From NCBI GenBank assembly GCA_003342815.1, contig PTEX01000192.1:190825-254824 (forward strand): a DNA stretch of 64,000 nucleotides, written 5' to 3'. Position 1 is the stretch's first letter, and every line of letters starts with the position of its first letter. The translations under genes and the position numbers were made by a program. This DNA comes from Eudromia elegans. Its lineage: Eukaryota > Chordata > Aves > Tinamiformes > Tinamidae. Below the pieces are notes generated by a model that saw only the letters and a list, made by a program, of their open reading frames with translations, had not been told where the DNA came from and ran no database searches. Of the stretch, positions 50,622 through 64,000 are shown in pieces.

Positions 50622-53293
50622 TAAGAGGGAAACAAATGTACCATCTGGAGTCATGATGGGAAGATATGACCTGACAAAAAGAAGAGTCCAGAGGCTGGTT
50701 CCAGCTGGACATGGGGAGAGAAGAACATGTTGCGTTCATTCCTCACTGTGGCAGATTCTGCTATGATTATTAAAAAAATTAGAAAAAAAAAGAGAGAGAG
50801 AACAAGAAATGTTTGAAAGTAATTAGTTTTATTTTTCCACTTTTGGCAGACCATTCTTGAGCTGACGGGGTATATGGAATGTGCCCTCATCTTTTCTTAT
50901 GCTTAGGCATAGCCAAATTGAACAAGAATGTAATGCACTTTCACATTTTTAAAAACAATAAAAACATGTCCCCAGAAGGCAGGATGGGATGAGAGCTATC
51001 AAAATTGTTCATGTTTCTAAAATATGGGACAAAAGATTGCAATAGTCTTTTTAACTTACTATTGAATGAAAACCAGTGATACAAAGCCCTAGGTGTAGAA
51101 TCTGTACCTACAATATAACAGGGTATATAACCACAGGCTTCAGCGCAGGTTGGTGAAAGAATTAAAGCTTGATAAGGTGAGTGAAAGAACATATTTTTGA
51201 TTTTATTATTTGAATTTAATATGCACAAGAACTAAATAAACTCTTGAGGAAATTGAAACAAAAGGGTGTTTTGGACTACTTAGAGCAGTATCCAAACTGC
51301 AGTCCAAATGTTATGCAGATAATGAGCCTGCAAGAAATGTACATTTTTCCTGAGCTTCCAAAAACCTTTTTCATATTAAGAATGAGAATATATTCAGGGA
51401 AAATATGGAAGACGTAACACACTCCAGCATAAAATGGGGAACTAAAAATCTTTAAGGACTCCATATTTCCATTCTTGTCAGTCAGGCTCTCTCCCATCCT
51501 CTAGAAAATGGAAATGCAATAAGCTCTATTATGTTATTCAAGTCTTAAAAGTCATATCCATCCATTTACACCTCATTTTGTCCCCTTTTAGTTAAACACA
51601 TTGTTCCAATAAGCTTCTGAAAAATAAGATTCTTTGTATTCTCAGAAGATTGAAGACGAATTGTGATAGTCCTCTGTTAAACCCCATAATTTCTTCATAA
51701 ATGCAGCCTTTTTACAATAGGGGGGAGAAGCTTTTTTTTTGGTCATAAAATATGCAGCTATTAGCATGAAGGAGAGGGTAAAGGAGTGTTGTTAACAATG
51801 CAAAAAATATTTATCTAACAAGCTTCTCAATCTTGAATTTTGTGTACATACAAAACCGTTTGGAAATGAGTTGTGAATTCAGTCATCCATGCAATTAGAG
51901 ACTACTTTAGAAAAAATTGTCTGCAAGACCAAATTCTTAATTGCTGTGAGGACTGAGTCACTTAACATAATAGTTACAGTCTTCCCACTAGCAACTTTTC
52001 TTGGGTGACAAAAATTTCTATTGCTTTTTCTCTAAACTCTGAATAAAAGCATACTCTCTAAAGTACAACTACAGTATAACATAAGCTAAAATTGAGAATT
52101 AAGGTCTTTTCATACTCTCCCACTTTTTTGTTTGTTTGTTTGACTGACTGTTTTTGCTCTTCGTTTGTAGAAAACACTCATGCACCAGTTTGTTCAGCCT
52201 CTTCTTCCTGCCGTTTCAAGTCCTCAATCATAAAGGCTTCCATTTCCACATCCGACATTATATTACTGCTGTAATTAATTCCTTCATATACATACATATA
52301 TATATACACAAAGGAGCTTCGGGCAGAGGAAATGCCGATTACAGAACGAGAGAAGGTGAAAATGTAACTGGGTAGGTATCATTAGGTGCCTATAAATATT
52401 TTAGAGTCTTCCTAAGCAATCCTATTTCTAAACAAATGATCCCTGCATCATTTCAATAATGTACATATTCAGAACTGAAATATTAGTGTTGCAAGTTTAA
52501 AATCAAAATCATTACTGTTATACTGCAAAACAACCTCTTACCTCAGTCTTCACTAAAGTCATCCAAGGACAGAACTTCCTTTTCACAATCAATTTAATTC
52601 AAGTCATTAACCAAGAAGCCCAAAGAAGTTTATAGACCTTAAAAATACAAATAACAGTGTGTGCTGTGTCTTTAATTAGTAACACTCCAGATTTGAAATG
52701 GTGACCTAGAGGTATATAACTCCATAGCCCATTACCAATCCCCTGAGCCATTCCAGTCTGTCAGAGATTTTCTTCCCCTCTTTTTCCTTTAAAGAAGGAT
52801 AAGAAAACCCTGGACAGGTGTTCCTTTCTTTACTCTTTTCCTTCTCTCTTACCATCTTTAATACCTTTCAAGAAGCTTAAAAAATTTTCATCGTCTGAGG
52901 TAAAATACAGTGTTTGAAAATTTGCTATCAGTCAAGAGTGGGTGGCAAACCTGTGATACATTTGCAAAATAAATGTGATAAGCCTTGTCAGACTTTTGAA
53001 TTTTTATAATATCTATTTGAAAAAGTAAGTATAACAAATACCACAGTTTAGCATGAGATCAAACATCAGCACTGTGGTTCTACCAAACCTAATCAACATA
53101 AACCCTTCTCTCAGAAGGTCACGCTAAAACTTGTTTCCATGTCATAAATAAAAGGGAAATAATATTACACAGATAATTTTAATTTCCTAACTTTGAATTG
53201 CTTTCCTTTCAGCACAATAGTCAGAGTTTACTCAAGCTCTGCAGAGGTGAGAATAACTTCTGCAGTAAAATTATGTGGCTGATTCAGTTTTTC

Positions 53294-53313
53294 TAAATAA
53301 ATAAATAAATAAA
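53294..53313. repeat. (AAAT)n microsatellite
   Basis: Five perfect tetranucleotide units. Confidence 0.9.
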
Positions 53314-56300
53314 GAAAACACTCTGAAGAGAGTTACTATACACTTTGGACCTAGGAGCTTCCAAGGAGAATAGTGGTAAAAAATATGGAGATTCTTGGCA
53401 CTGGGAAAATTCCTTACAGTTCTCATGAATGTCCACTTAAAAAGATTTTCAAATTTGAGGAGTCCCTTCCACTACAGTGCATCAAAAAATGATATTTACT
53501 TCTATTTTGAAAAGATTAAGTTTACCATTATTTGCAAAGAATAACTATTCAAATATATTACTTATGATTTACTCAAAACATTCTGTTTCATCTTTATTTA
53601 CTCTCAAAATACAATGGAATATATTCTATATCATGTTTTATGCATATTCGGTTTCATTCTTCCTTTGATGGTGGTCATATTCATAAACTCCTAAAATATT
53701 GTGCACATTATGGGAACTCTCTGAAATGCAGTGCTGTCAGGCTACTATAATTAGAATCATTCCTAACTTAAACATTCTTTTTTCCAGCAACTGCAGAAAT
53801 AACATTGTCTTGAAGTCTTCTGGCATCTGAAATGGACTGTGAGCAAGAATTTCCTAACTACAGCTTAGCAAATCAACCATTTAGGGCTGATCTTCAGCAA
53901 ACAGCAAGGGAGAAGGCTCCTATCTTCTAAATGGATATGAATGTCTTTAGAAAGATAATTAATAGTCTCCTCCTGCCTTTCAGAGAAGGAATTTCATTCA
54001 CTGAGAGGATGCTTGGAGGTCAAACACTTATACTGTTCCCACCTCTGTCTAAAAAGCACATAATATAAGATGAGAGGAACACTAGTAAAGGGACATAATT
54101 AGCCTATGAATTGGGGCTGGTAATTTATGCCTAGTAATTGCCCTTATTGTTTATTAGCAGAACAGCTCAGAGCACTGTATTATTATTGCCAGCACTTCTA
54201 GTGCTTACTTCCTGGGCTTAGACCTTGAGATTATGGTTTTGAATACATTTGCAGATCAGTTGAGCATATTGTTCTACAGAACTGAATGTAGAAGGACTGA
54301 CAACAGATGTTCCCAATTTCTCCACATACGTTAGACAGCACAAACACCCTTGGCTAGCTGAAGCAGCTGTCTGAAGGCAGAAGGGAATTTAAACCCTTTT
54401 AGACGTGGAATAGCAATATGGAGAATGTGCCATTATTAAACAGAAGGTTCCTCCTTTCTATAACCCACATTCTGTGTCTCCTGTTTTAAGCACTTCCACA
54501 TTTAAGGTATAGCCCTGATAGTTTTCTCTGATATGAGCTGCCTGGACAGAACAAATTCTGTGCTATGTGTTCCCACTTCATTTATTCTAAGTAGAGCCAA
54601 TTGTTTCTATTTTTCGAGTTACAGGACACCAGTAAAGGCGCTCCAGTAAGGGTGACACCAGTAATGACCTGGTATTCTCTAGTAATCCTGTAATAGAAAA
54701 GTAAGATTCAATGTATCTCAATATACTGATCCAAAGTCTATTTGAATTTTATATGCAGGCTTAATTATACTTTCAGACCATTCAATCTTTATTCCAAGAA
54801 AGTCTCAGCAACCTCAAAATCTGCAAACATTTTAGAATCTTTTGAGATAAAGTGGTTTGCCTATTTCAGGATCTATTCTGATCAATCATTTTTGTCAAAT
54901 GGATTTTGACATATTATAATTGAACAATTGTAAACCCTGAAGCAAAAAATGGCATGACATTCTCCTTACGAATTACAGAGAAACGAAAGGCAGCACCTTA
55001 CAGTCAATGCACAGTTTTTTAAATAACTGTCATTCTTTTTTCACATTTTTGTTGGCAAGAAACACATTTGCTGAGTTGGATATCTTACCTAGGTGCTTGC
55101 CCAGGGATAGCAGGCAGCTGTGAGGTGTTGTGTCCAAACCTCTTGTTATTATGCCGCAGCTCTGTGGGCAATGGATAGCTAAAGCCTTTCCGATTTTAGG
55201 ACATAGATTCTGAGTGTGACCATAAAGCAACAGTGAACTGGCAAAATACAACTGTTTTGTGTGGTTAGAGTAGGGCTAGGCAGAAAAGATTCTAGTGGAA
55301 TGTTTTTTTATCTTTGGAAAGCATCTTACTGGCCAAAACTGAAATATTAGTAGAGATAGATAATTTTTTGGAAGTTCTGGAAAATTCTGCTGTCAACTCC
55401 CCCACCAGCTTATCTGCTCCATGTCTTATCTGCCTAAGCAAAAGTGATGCAAATGTTGGAGACTACATTGCTCTGATGCATCAGGACAAAGAAATCCATG
55501 GATTGGAAGTACTTCACTGGAGCAAAAAGAAATTATAAACTATTAAAAACTCGTTCAAAAGGAGATACTTATTTTAGACATATATTCATCTATATTAGCA
55601 GTCTATTTACCCTTTACTTCAAGAGAATACTGAGATAACTGAATAGAAAAAAAACAGCTGAAGCTAAGGAAAAGATTCAGGTATAAGTATGATAATACAA
55701 ATTTTTTTTATATTACCATTTTGCATGGCAGTAGAACCAGGATATCCTACCATATCCCCATTTAGATTATTATTTATGGGAGACCATACCCCCATTTTAC
55801 AGGTTATTACACAAAGATAAAATAGAAAAATAGCTCACGATGTTCTTACCTTTTAATCGAAGCACAGATGTATAAGAAAGCTGATTAGAGAAAGACAATA
55901 AGGAAACACTGAGATGATGTTCATTAGCCCGAATGCTGCTGACAGGTAATCACCTTAATTTGCTCTTAGCTATCTGATGGATTCAGGTTTAAATGAGAAT
56001 TCCTGCTAAACATGAATCTCTTACTCATAATAGATTTTCACACAAATCATGGTCAGAAGAATGTTCGCACATAATTTTTTTTTATAAGTCACTGCTGGAC
56101 TGACTCTGAAAGCAATTTAGGGCAATGTTTGCTTGTTCTGTTTGTTTAACAATCTTCACAAAAGCTTAAATAATACTTTTTTAAACTACTGATTATCCTT
56201 TTCTGTAAATTACCTTCCATATATTTTTCTTATATTGAATCGATGCGACATTAAACATACATTAAATCTTTTATTCGGTCTTTCATTATGTATGCTTGTA

Positions 56301-59300
56301 AAGATCTCAGTAAAGATGTTAAATAATGGAATTTTGCAAGTTGCTAAAATCTTCATAAATCTCCATAAATTGTCTCTTTATGAAAAACCTGCTTTCATTG
56401 TGTCTGATTTTTTATTCGTACGCAACAAAAATGTTAATATACTTTAATTAAGCTAATATGATTTATCTTTTCACTCATTATATAAGTTAATTTCGTTCTA
56501 AAGAAATCCCATCTTCAAATTCTCTCCAGCAATGTAGAATTAAAGCAATTAGAATTTGGCACAGGAAATTAGTCATAAAGGTCCATGATTTCTAAAATAC
56601 GTGGAAGTTTTCATAGGCTGTATTAGCCTTATGCTTTGCAAAGAGGAGCAGAAGGTCGGAAGAGAAAAGAATAGTTTCCAGTGCACCATCTTTGTTCAAA
56701 AACTCATTTTTTTAATACAGATTTGTCATAAGAAAAGAAAAGGGAAAATAATAAGAAAAAAGCTTAGAACTTTTTAGCAGTTTTATTTCTTTTGTTGAAA
56801 CCACTGACATCTGTCTCTTTTTTTTTCCTCCCTTCAGAACTATAAAAATGATAACAATTTTGGTCTCAATTCACAGTTTCTCTCCACAGCTCTGTGTTGT
56901 GACAGTGTGCACACAGCTACAGAAGTATGGATAGACCCATTGAAGCTCACAGAAATTTCCATACATAAATTGACTAGAGTGAAAATCATACAATTTCTTG
57001 CCTTGTGCTGTTTGTCCAATTTTGGCAGCAGCTGTGACTGGTGCCATCATCCACTGAAATTTTGTATTGAGGCAGCCCAAGGCTGGTCCTGATATCACCA
57101 TGAGTGCTGACAAAGTGGACGCCAATGACAATGAAAAACAGCTAGAGGAAAGGGCAAGCAGGTGGCAAATAACAGGAAATAGATGGAGGGCTAACTTCAC
57201 ACACTTGTATTGAGTGCAGTGAAATGAGACACTTTCCATGGAATCAGAAAAGTTTGGGATGAGGGCCGTATTTAGGAGAGCGCAGTCACTGCCAGAGGTG
57301 ATCATGGCACAGCAAACACCTTGCTAAAGGGACATGATGAAAGGTCTCTACAGAGCAAAAAAAAATTTTACTGTGTGTGGTATATTATACAACAAGGCTC
57401 TCAAAGAAATGAATCTCAGTCAATGTCATCTACACCTACAAAAGCCCCAGAAATAAACAGAATAGATTATAGTCACAGAAAATACTTCAGTGATACCAAT
57501 TTGGATAATTTGAAAGCAAAGCAGGTCTGCTCATGAGCTGAACTCTGTCCACTACGTTAAAATACTAAGAGAAATAAAGGATTTAGTCTGGATTCGCCTT
57601 CTGATATTTGGGTAGCTTCTAGCTCTAGCATGGAGCTCTCCTGCAGAAGGAGACAGGAGTATCAGGGGTGCAAAAGAAAGTGTTACCCAGGATAAGCACC
57701 ATCTCAATTGTCTTTCACTGTTTAAAAGTAAGGAGTCTCTGGAGAGCAGATCATCTGATCTACCCTAGACCTCCTTCTCTGGAAAACTGAATTACTCTGA
57801 GGAAAAGCTACTTCCCCTCACTGGTGAGAGCATCATTCCTGTAAGGTGACTAGGAACAACTTTTGGTTGGATACAGGTAGTTAGCTGACCCTGTTATCAC
57901 CTATAACTAAAAGAAACTGAGAGAAAGGTTAAAAAGAAAGGTAGATTACTGTAGATTAGGCATTAGAAATCTTTTCTAAATAGAAAATAGCAGCCTGTAT
58001 ATCTATTGATATTTTTTAATCAGATAACTGGATTAAAAATAATAGTAAGAGGAAGATAAAATTATCATGTAGGAATTTTTATACTGCACCATAAAGGAAA
58101 GTGCATGATTATGAGCATTAACCCTTGATTTTTGAGATGTGAGGCTTAGCACTATCTGAAACATGTAACTTCTACCTCCACATGCGCACCCATTCTTCAA
58201 TAAAATGACTTGGCTCAGTATGCAGACATGACCACTAAGATCACCAGTCCATGGCATCCATTATGCAATGAGTTTTCCCCTTGAACTCTTTCCTCTATTA
58301 CATTTCCATTACTACATGCAGTGTAGGAGTTAGCCGAGACAATTTTCTTGCTGCCTTGATGGATGATTATGACATGTTATGAATAAGAGGTGATTAAATA
58401 TAAACTACGTGTTGTCCATCACTGCAGTTATCATGAAGGCTTTGTTATTAATATATTTTTAATTTCCCAATTCACGGTTGAAGGGATTTGCCTACATTAA
58501 TAACGTTACATAAATGGATAATTTAGTAGGATACCTGAAGCTCCAGCCCTGTTTCAGGCAAAATTCCCATTAAAAATGTGCAGATAGCAGCATGACTAAC
58601 CCTATTACTTTGGTCTTAGGTTTAGAATGATTATGCCTTATTCAGTACAAAAAAAAGTTTAATTCAAATTTTGTCTTCATATTAAATTTGGATCTTTCAT
58701 TACATGTTCAAAATTGGTCTGCAGCTATTTTCTTCTTGCTAGGAGAAGCCTCATTTATTTCATTGTCCACTTATCTTTGCTACTTCCTCTGGAAATGAAA
58801 ACAATGTGTGAAAAAAACTCAAAACCTGATCGACTTTTAACATCAGCTAACTAATTCCCCATTTCATTTTTTGCATAAACACAATGAACTGTATAGGACA
58901 AGATACAGAAAATAAGTTCAGCAATACAGGTACACAGCATCAAAATTAACAATTTCATTTCAAAAATGGTTATTTTATGACATTTTTATTTTCTGCATTT
59001 GTATTTTTATATGGTGTCTTTAATATATTTTCACTAAGAAATTTTTGGGAAACATATAGGCTTAGAAGAAGGACATACCCAGGCGCTCTTTTTCTGAAAG
59101 TTCAGTGCACAGCTGCACAGGCTTAAAAGAAGAGACTTAATATTTTAAGATCAACAGCAAGAGAAGAACCATTAGAAGGAAATCTTTGACTCCAAAGTGC
59201 TGAAGAGCACCAGAAGAGTCTAGAGTGAATGGATCTTTCTCTGCCCAGGGATGAACTATATTTCTATCTATACATTACCCAGCCTTGAGTCTCTCTGACA

Positions 59301-62300
59301 ATAATTTTTGTGTTATGTTTCTTTTAATAAAATAAATAATATTTCTTCCACTCAAAATGTAAAGTAAAATACAGTGATAAGTACATATTATAAAACAAAT
59401 GAAGTTGATATAAATAATTGTTTTCATTCAAAACGTTTTAAAGCCATTATTGCACTTGTAAGAAGACTGAAAGGAAAAGGGAAGTGGGTGGAACAATCAG
59501 TGATCATAGTGAACAACAGATTCAAATCTCATTGAAGCTGATTTCTCTGTCTTGACAATAATTTCAGTGGACTATGAATGACACTCATAAAATAAAACAG
59601 CATTTGCAGATAAACAATATGCAAATATTTAAGTATATTACATATATTATCCACTTACAAGTTTGTTCTATCATCACCATGCACAATTCAAATGACTGCC
59701 TACAAAGCAGTTGCAGATCATTTCAGCTAAATTAAATATAAAACTTTAATGAACACCCGTTTGACAGGCGAAACAGGGAGGCTAAACAAAACTGGAAATC
59801 TCAAATATACTTTACTAAGTCCTGGTCAATTTCTTGTTAATGATATATTAAGTAGGAGTAATTATTCAAGTTATAGGTTTCTTTGTACAAATTAAAGGTA
59901 ATATGTTTAATGTAGATGTGACATAGTTTCTTAATTCTATCCATTAAGGAAAATAGATTTAACTCCATTAAGTAACCTCACTTAAATATGACATTAGATA
60001 ACTATGGTCATTAAGCTAATGACATCTGTCATCAACAGTAATATTACCACTGTGCTATACATACTGTTATGGTAAAGACTGTGTCATTGTTTCCATTATA
60101 AAGCCATTCAGGGATTTATAATTTGGCTAGTGTCAGTAATTGTGGAGGAAGTAAAATGAAAGCCAGGATAAAAGCTATCAAACAAGGTTTGTGCCAAGAA
60201 CACGTGTCAGGAGTGCACCTGAATGCAGGAAAGCAGAATGGATTTTAATAACAGAACTGGATGCCTTGCACATACCATCATATCCAGCACCTGACTGCAC
60301 AAAGTGGTTCAAACAATATTTTCAATAAGTCATCCAAACTCCTATACACAAAATATAATTTTTTTTTCACATATTTTCCACATTCCTATTGGAAAGTTCC
60401 TCCAAAACCTGACTGTGTTGGTGACACTTCACAACCAGATTTCATGAATTTCTTTTTGGAACAAATTATTTCTGGCACACTTCTATTTTCTCTATAAAAT
60501 GCCTACCTATATATTTATTCTATCAATATATCTGTTCTATCTTGATACTCTCACTTGGTAATAACGGGTAGAAATAAAATATTTTGCTATTTATTCAATC
60601 CATGACAAGCATAATGGCGGAAAACTTTTCAAGGGTGTAAATACCATACCATATTGAAGATGTCATGACTTGATCTAGTATCTGCTAAACAGAAGTTAAC
60701 AAGCTCTCAGCCTTGCAAACTACCTGCACCCACCTTTATCTGTACACTGAAAAGACATGAGTATATCCACATTCAGAACTTGAGTTGTGGAAGAGACTTC
60801 TACACGGAGTAATGATGCAAACTCTAAGACAAATGGCATTTAATGTAAATACATATACTATTCAGACGAAACACACAGAAGCACAAAGCTTCTTAAAAAA
60901 TCTTATATAGAAAAAATCTATACTGTGTAAATTCTCCTTTTATTCTGTTTTCGGTTTCCAGGAATATTCAATAGGAAGATCCCAGTACATACATAGTATG
61001 AAATACCTGTAGTATTATTGCTTGTCATTCCTACAAACAAGAATAAATGAAGCACTTAAACATCCCAGATAGCACTTAATAGTCTTTGGTAAAAACATGA
61101 GTGATGTCTAATACGACTGCCAAATCTAAGTAGCTCAGGGAGAGATTTCCTCAGGGAATCTGTAGTTGTCTCTACATACAATATTTACAGAACAGCCTGT
61201 GAAACTGTAGCAAAAGTTCTTACACCAGCATTCAAAAAATAGCGATAAAAAAAGTTGAGATCCTCTAACATTCATTCTCCTGTATTTTTGTATACTTTTG
61301 TCTGTCTATACATGACTCCTCAGGACTGTTGATTATTTGCATGACAGAAAAAAGGCCAAAAAAAAAAAAGTGTTTCCCTGCCTGTCAGATAGCACTGGCT
61401 AGGGTACAGTGAAAACTAAAAATGAAATTAATAAAGGTGAACATGGGTCAAATCTTAAGACCAGGAGAAATAATCTTAATCATGTTTGATAATTATTGCT
61501 GTTCCAAAATATAGTATGGTGTCTTCTGAAAGAACCTTTAGTATAAAGCTACCCTAACACATTTCTGAGATTCCCATCCCCATGCATCTCTTTCCAGCAC
61601 CACAAGAGCATTTCTCACAGATTCCTAAAGCAGCAAAATATGGGAACTCTACAGATGAATCTCCCTTTATTCCTATGGTAGTTCACATCACATATCAACA
61701 TCCTTCAGGTAGGATAGGTGAGAAGAACAGCCCGGACTGAAGCCACAAGCTAAATAATATCAGTAATTCTCAAGAGTGGAGGAAGAGTGAAGAATGATGC
61801 AGTCTTTGGAGTGCAGTAACTGCTGAACTGAACTGGGTGAAGGGACGATGTTAACAACAGTGAACAAGAAAGTAATGATTTATAAGGTAATAACAAGTGT
61901 CATAAATTCTTCATGCTCACATGTAAATAAAAAGTGTAAAACTGCTGGAATAAAGCTGTTGTTGTGAAAAAAACCAAAACTAATAGAAAGTATTTAAAAA
62001 TCAAATGAGAACATCCTGCCTTTTAGGACAACTGAAACATTTTAAGAAAGGGAAATAGCACATTATTACAATTTACTCAAATGCCTATATTTTTCACTAC
62101 CAGATAGACCTAGAAGGTGGAGATAATCTCAGATTTACACAAGGTTAACAAAGTGAGCCATAAATCTGTGATGTAAAGAATTATGAATTAAGTAAAAGAA
62201 AAGAATCTGTCATTAATACAAAATAGTAATATGAAAATGAACATGTCCAACCTACATTCAAGTGGACAAAAATAATTACATTTCCAGACTGCTGGAGAGT

Positions 62301-64000
62301 TTAGTGTTCATTTTTAATGGGGTGAGCCTGGGCACTTGTGCAAAAGACTGCAAACAGCTGTTCGAGTCATGCTTTGTCAGAGGTAAAAACGAAAGTCAAA
62401 ACTTCTGCCACTCATTCTGTGAAATTGTACATCATAAAACAGCTAATTAAAGTGCTTCCTGATGAAAGTTTGACAGTTAACATAAAGTACAGTTTGATGT
62501 CAGAAAGGAAGGTTTAATTATTTTAAGAATATAGGTGAAAACTTTATGACAATTTGCCCTCTGACTCATTGACAACATGCCTACAGTGTAAACTGCAGCA
62601 TAGTGCAGATGTCTTCAACATAGCTCTGCCTCAGCCAAATAGGTCCACAAAACCCAGTGCAGTGTATACAGTCTGTGAGCATTTGCAGCCATATGAGCAG
62701 GAATTAGCAGATGAAGTGTAGTACCATGCAAAACAGCTTAGCTGATTATAGTTCTGGGAAGGTCCTATTAGCAATACTTTGAAACTCTGGAACATGTTCT
62801 ACTAGCCATTTTGCATATATAATTAGCATTTTTTTACAAATTAATGGACTAAACAGATCTCTGAGATCGCTGTCTAAAATAAATCCTGTCTACATAATTG
62901 CTAGGATACCAAAAATATTATTGTGGAAATGCTGAAAGCATCTGAGGAAAACTTGCTATTCCCGACAAGCCCAATCTTTCTTCTCAGTGGACCTTCAAAT
63001 CCTTCAAAATCTTCAGAGATGCAAAGGGATGGGATTCACTCAAAACTGGCATGTCTCACCACCAACTCCTGTAAGTGGATAACTACTGCTGAACTGTGCT
63101 TTTCAGAGGGGTTTATTCTTGATCCTTGACTGTTACAGCATGACAAAAGCCCATGAATGCCCTCACAGCATTTCAGTATGAAGATCTGATACATTATATA
63201 GAAATATCTTTGTCTTTGCTATCTCCAAAACAGTTGTGTCCAAACACACTTTCTCTGAACTTCCTACCAACAGCTGAAAAATTTGAGGAGCAAACATTAT
63301 TTCATTTCATGCTCTCCAGACAAAGGATAGGCTGATGCTCCTTCTGCATTTTTCTCTGTCTCTTTAAATCTAAAACAGAAGTATAATATTAATAGCTTAA
63401 TCAGAGAGCAAAGGAAGAAAGGAGTTGTAATCTTTGCTATTCAATTTTTTTCCTGGGATACTACAACATTGTTATGACTTTCATGTGTAGCTTACAAAGA
63501 ACATTGCACAAAAACACTGAAAAGACCTTTCATCAGACAAATAACTTGTTATTAAGAAAACTTACAGAATAGTCAGAATAAGGGAAAATCTCTGAGTGCA
63601 GACACCGTCTGAGTATTTCTTGTTGCACAGGTGTTCCACAGAATTGGAAACCACTCACTGCCTAACAGTAGTAAAGTCCATAAAACACTTTGACTGGTAT
63701 CTGAGAAAACACATTAAAGCTATGGCTCCCCTACACACCATCATGCCAGGTGGTATCAGGCGAGTCACAACTAGCTCATCTTTGAAGGAAAATACATCTG
63801 CCTAAAACACAGATAAAACAGAGGACTTATAGATACAGTGTGGGTAAGTTTGAAGTGGTTAGGTAATCTGGTAAAGTCTTTTTATTGAGATTGTTCTGTA
63901 CCACATTTTTAAACACTAACGTGAAATCATTAATATTACATAAGTTTTCACAGGTGTTATGATAAAAGAGAGGCGTACATGCGGTATAAAAACAGTGACT

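Larger units (their letters stand above)
46196..64000. other. Unannotated AT-rich DNA to the window end
   Basis: No gene, RNA gene or clear transposon recognised over about 18 kb. Simple structures: (AC)n 47754-47766, T run 48370-48387, pyrimidine tract 48568-48655, A-rich tract 50584-50621, A run and AG repeat 50770-50802, T/TTTG run 52126-52141, (AAAT)n 53294-53313 and T run 56816-56827. A 144-codon reverse frame lies at 56871-57305 and a GC-richer 101-codon forward frame at 49009-49314; neither has a recognised domain. 59560-60180 is dense in TAAT/ATTA-type motifs and might be conserved noncoding DNA. Confidence 0.6.

Noticed and set aside
1-64000. CRISPR arrays, tRNA or rRNA genes, operons
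   Set aside because: No regularly spaced direct repeats, no tRNA box A/B pairs and no rRNA blocks seen; the sequence is vertebrate-type noncoding DNA.

Overview
The window looks like an AT-rich, gene-poor piece of a bird chromosome. The diagnostic evidence is a set of CR1 retrotransposon tails. One ends in the tandem 3' motif typical of avian CR1 (ATTCTGTG repeated, near 8440-8474), and another lies in reverse orientation at about 40338-40889. CR1 is the dominant interspersed repeat of birds and other sauropsids. The rest is AT-rich single-copy-looking DNA with many short A/T microsatellites, one assembly gap (28533-28628) and no protein-coding gene, tRNA, rRNA or CRISPR array that I can support. 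The longest open frames (149, 144, 124 and 118 codons) are a LINE relic or are of a length chance could produce, so I call no functional gene.

Layout. 1-8351 is unannotated intergenic or intronic DNA. 8352-9765 is a retroelement cluster: a CR1 tail, an abutting reverse-strand LTR-like segment of about 500 bp with TATA and poly(A) signals and 21-bp tandem repeats, then a second, weaker LTR-like segment. 10565-10930 is an old CR1-type 3' fragment. 11562-11692 is a fold-back with perfect 41-bp arms. 11943-12310 is one copy of a dispersed repeat whose second copy, roughly 80% identical by eye, is at 40885-41285. 14698-15030 is a younger CR1 tail, 20355-20760 an old reverse-strand CR1, and 28629-29025 an old forward CR1 directly after the gap. 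40338-40889 is a reverse CR1 that ends where the second dispersed-repeat copy begins. 42560-42850 is another old reverse CR1. 45005-46195 is a decayed CR1/L2-type LINE ORF2 covering the endonuclease and the linker towards the reverse transcriptase. 46196-64000 holds simple repeats and otherwise unexplained DNA.

No gene network can be described. The history visible here is layered retrotransposition: very old CR1 copies close to the ancestral amniote CR1 type, later avian CR1 tails, and LTR elements reduced to LTR-like remnants. I did not find an undescribed functional system. The most unusual items are the 131-bp fold-back, the unidentified dispersed repeat pair and the LINE relic with a substituted catalytic residue. 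All family assignments rest on recognition by eye, without alignment.
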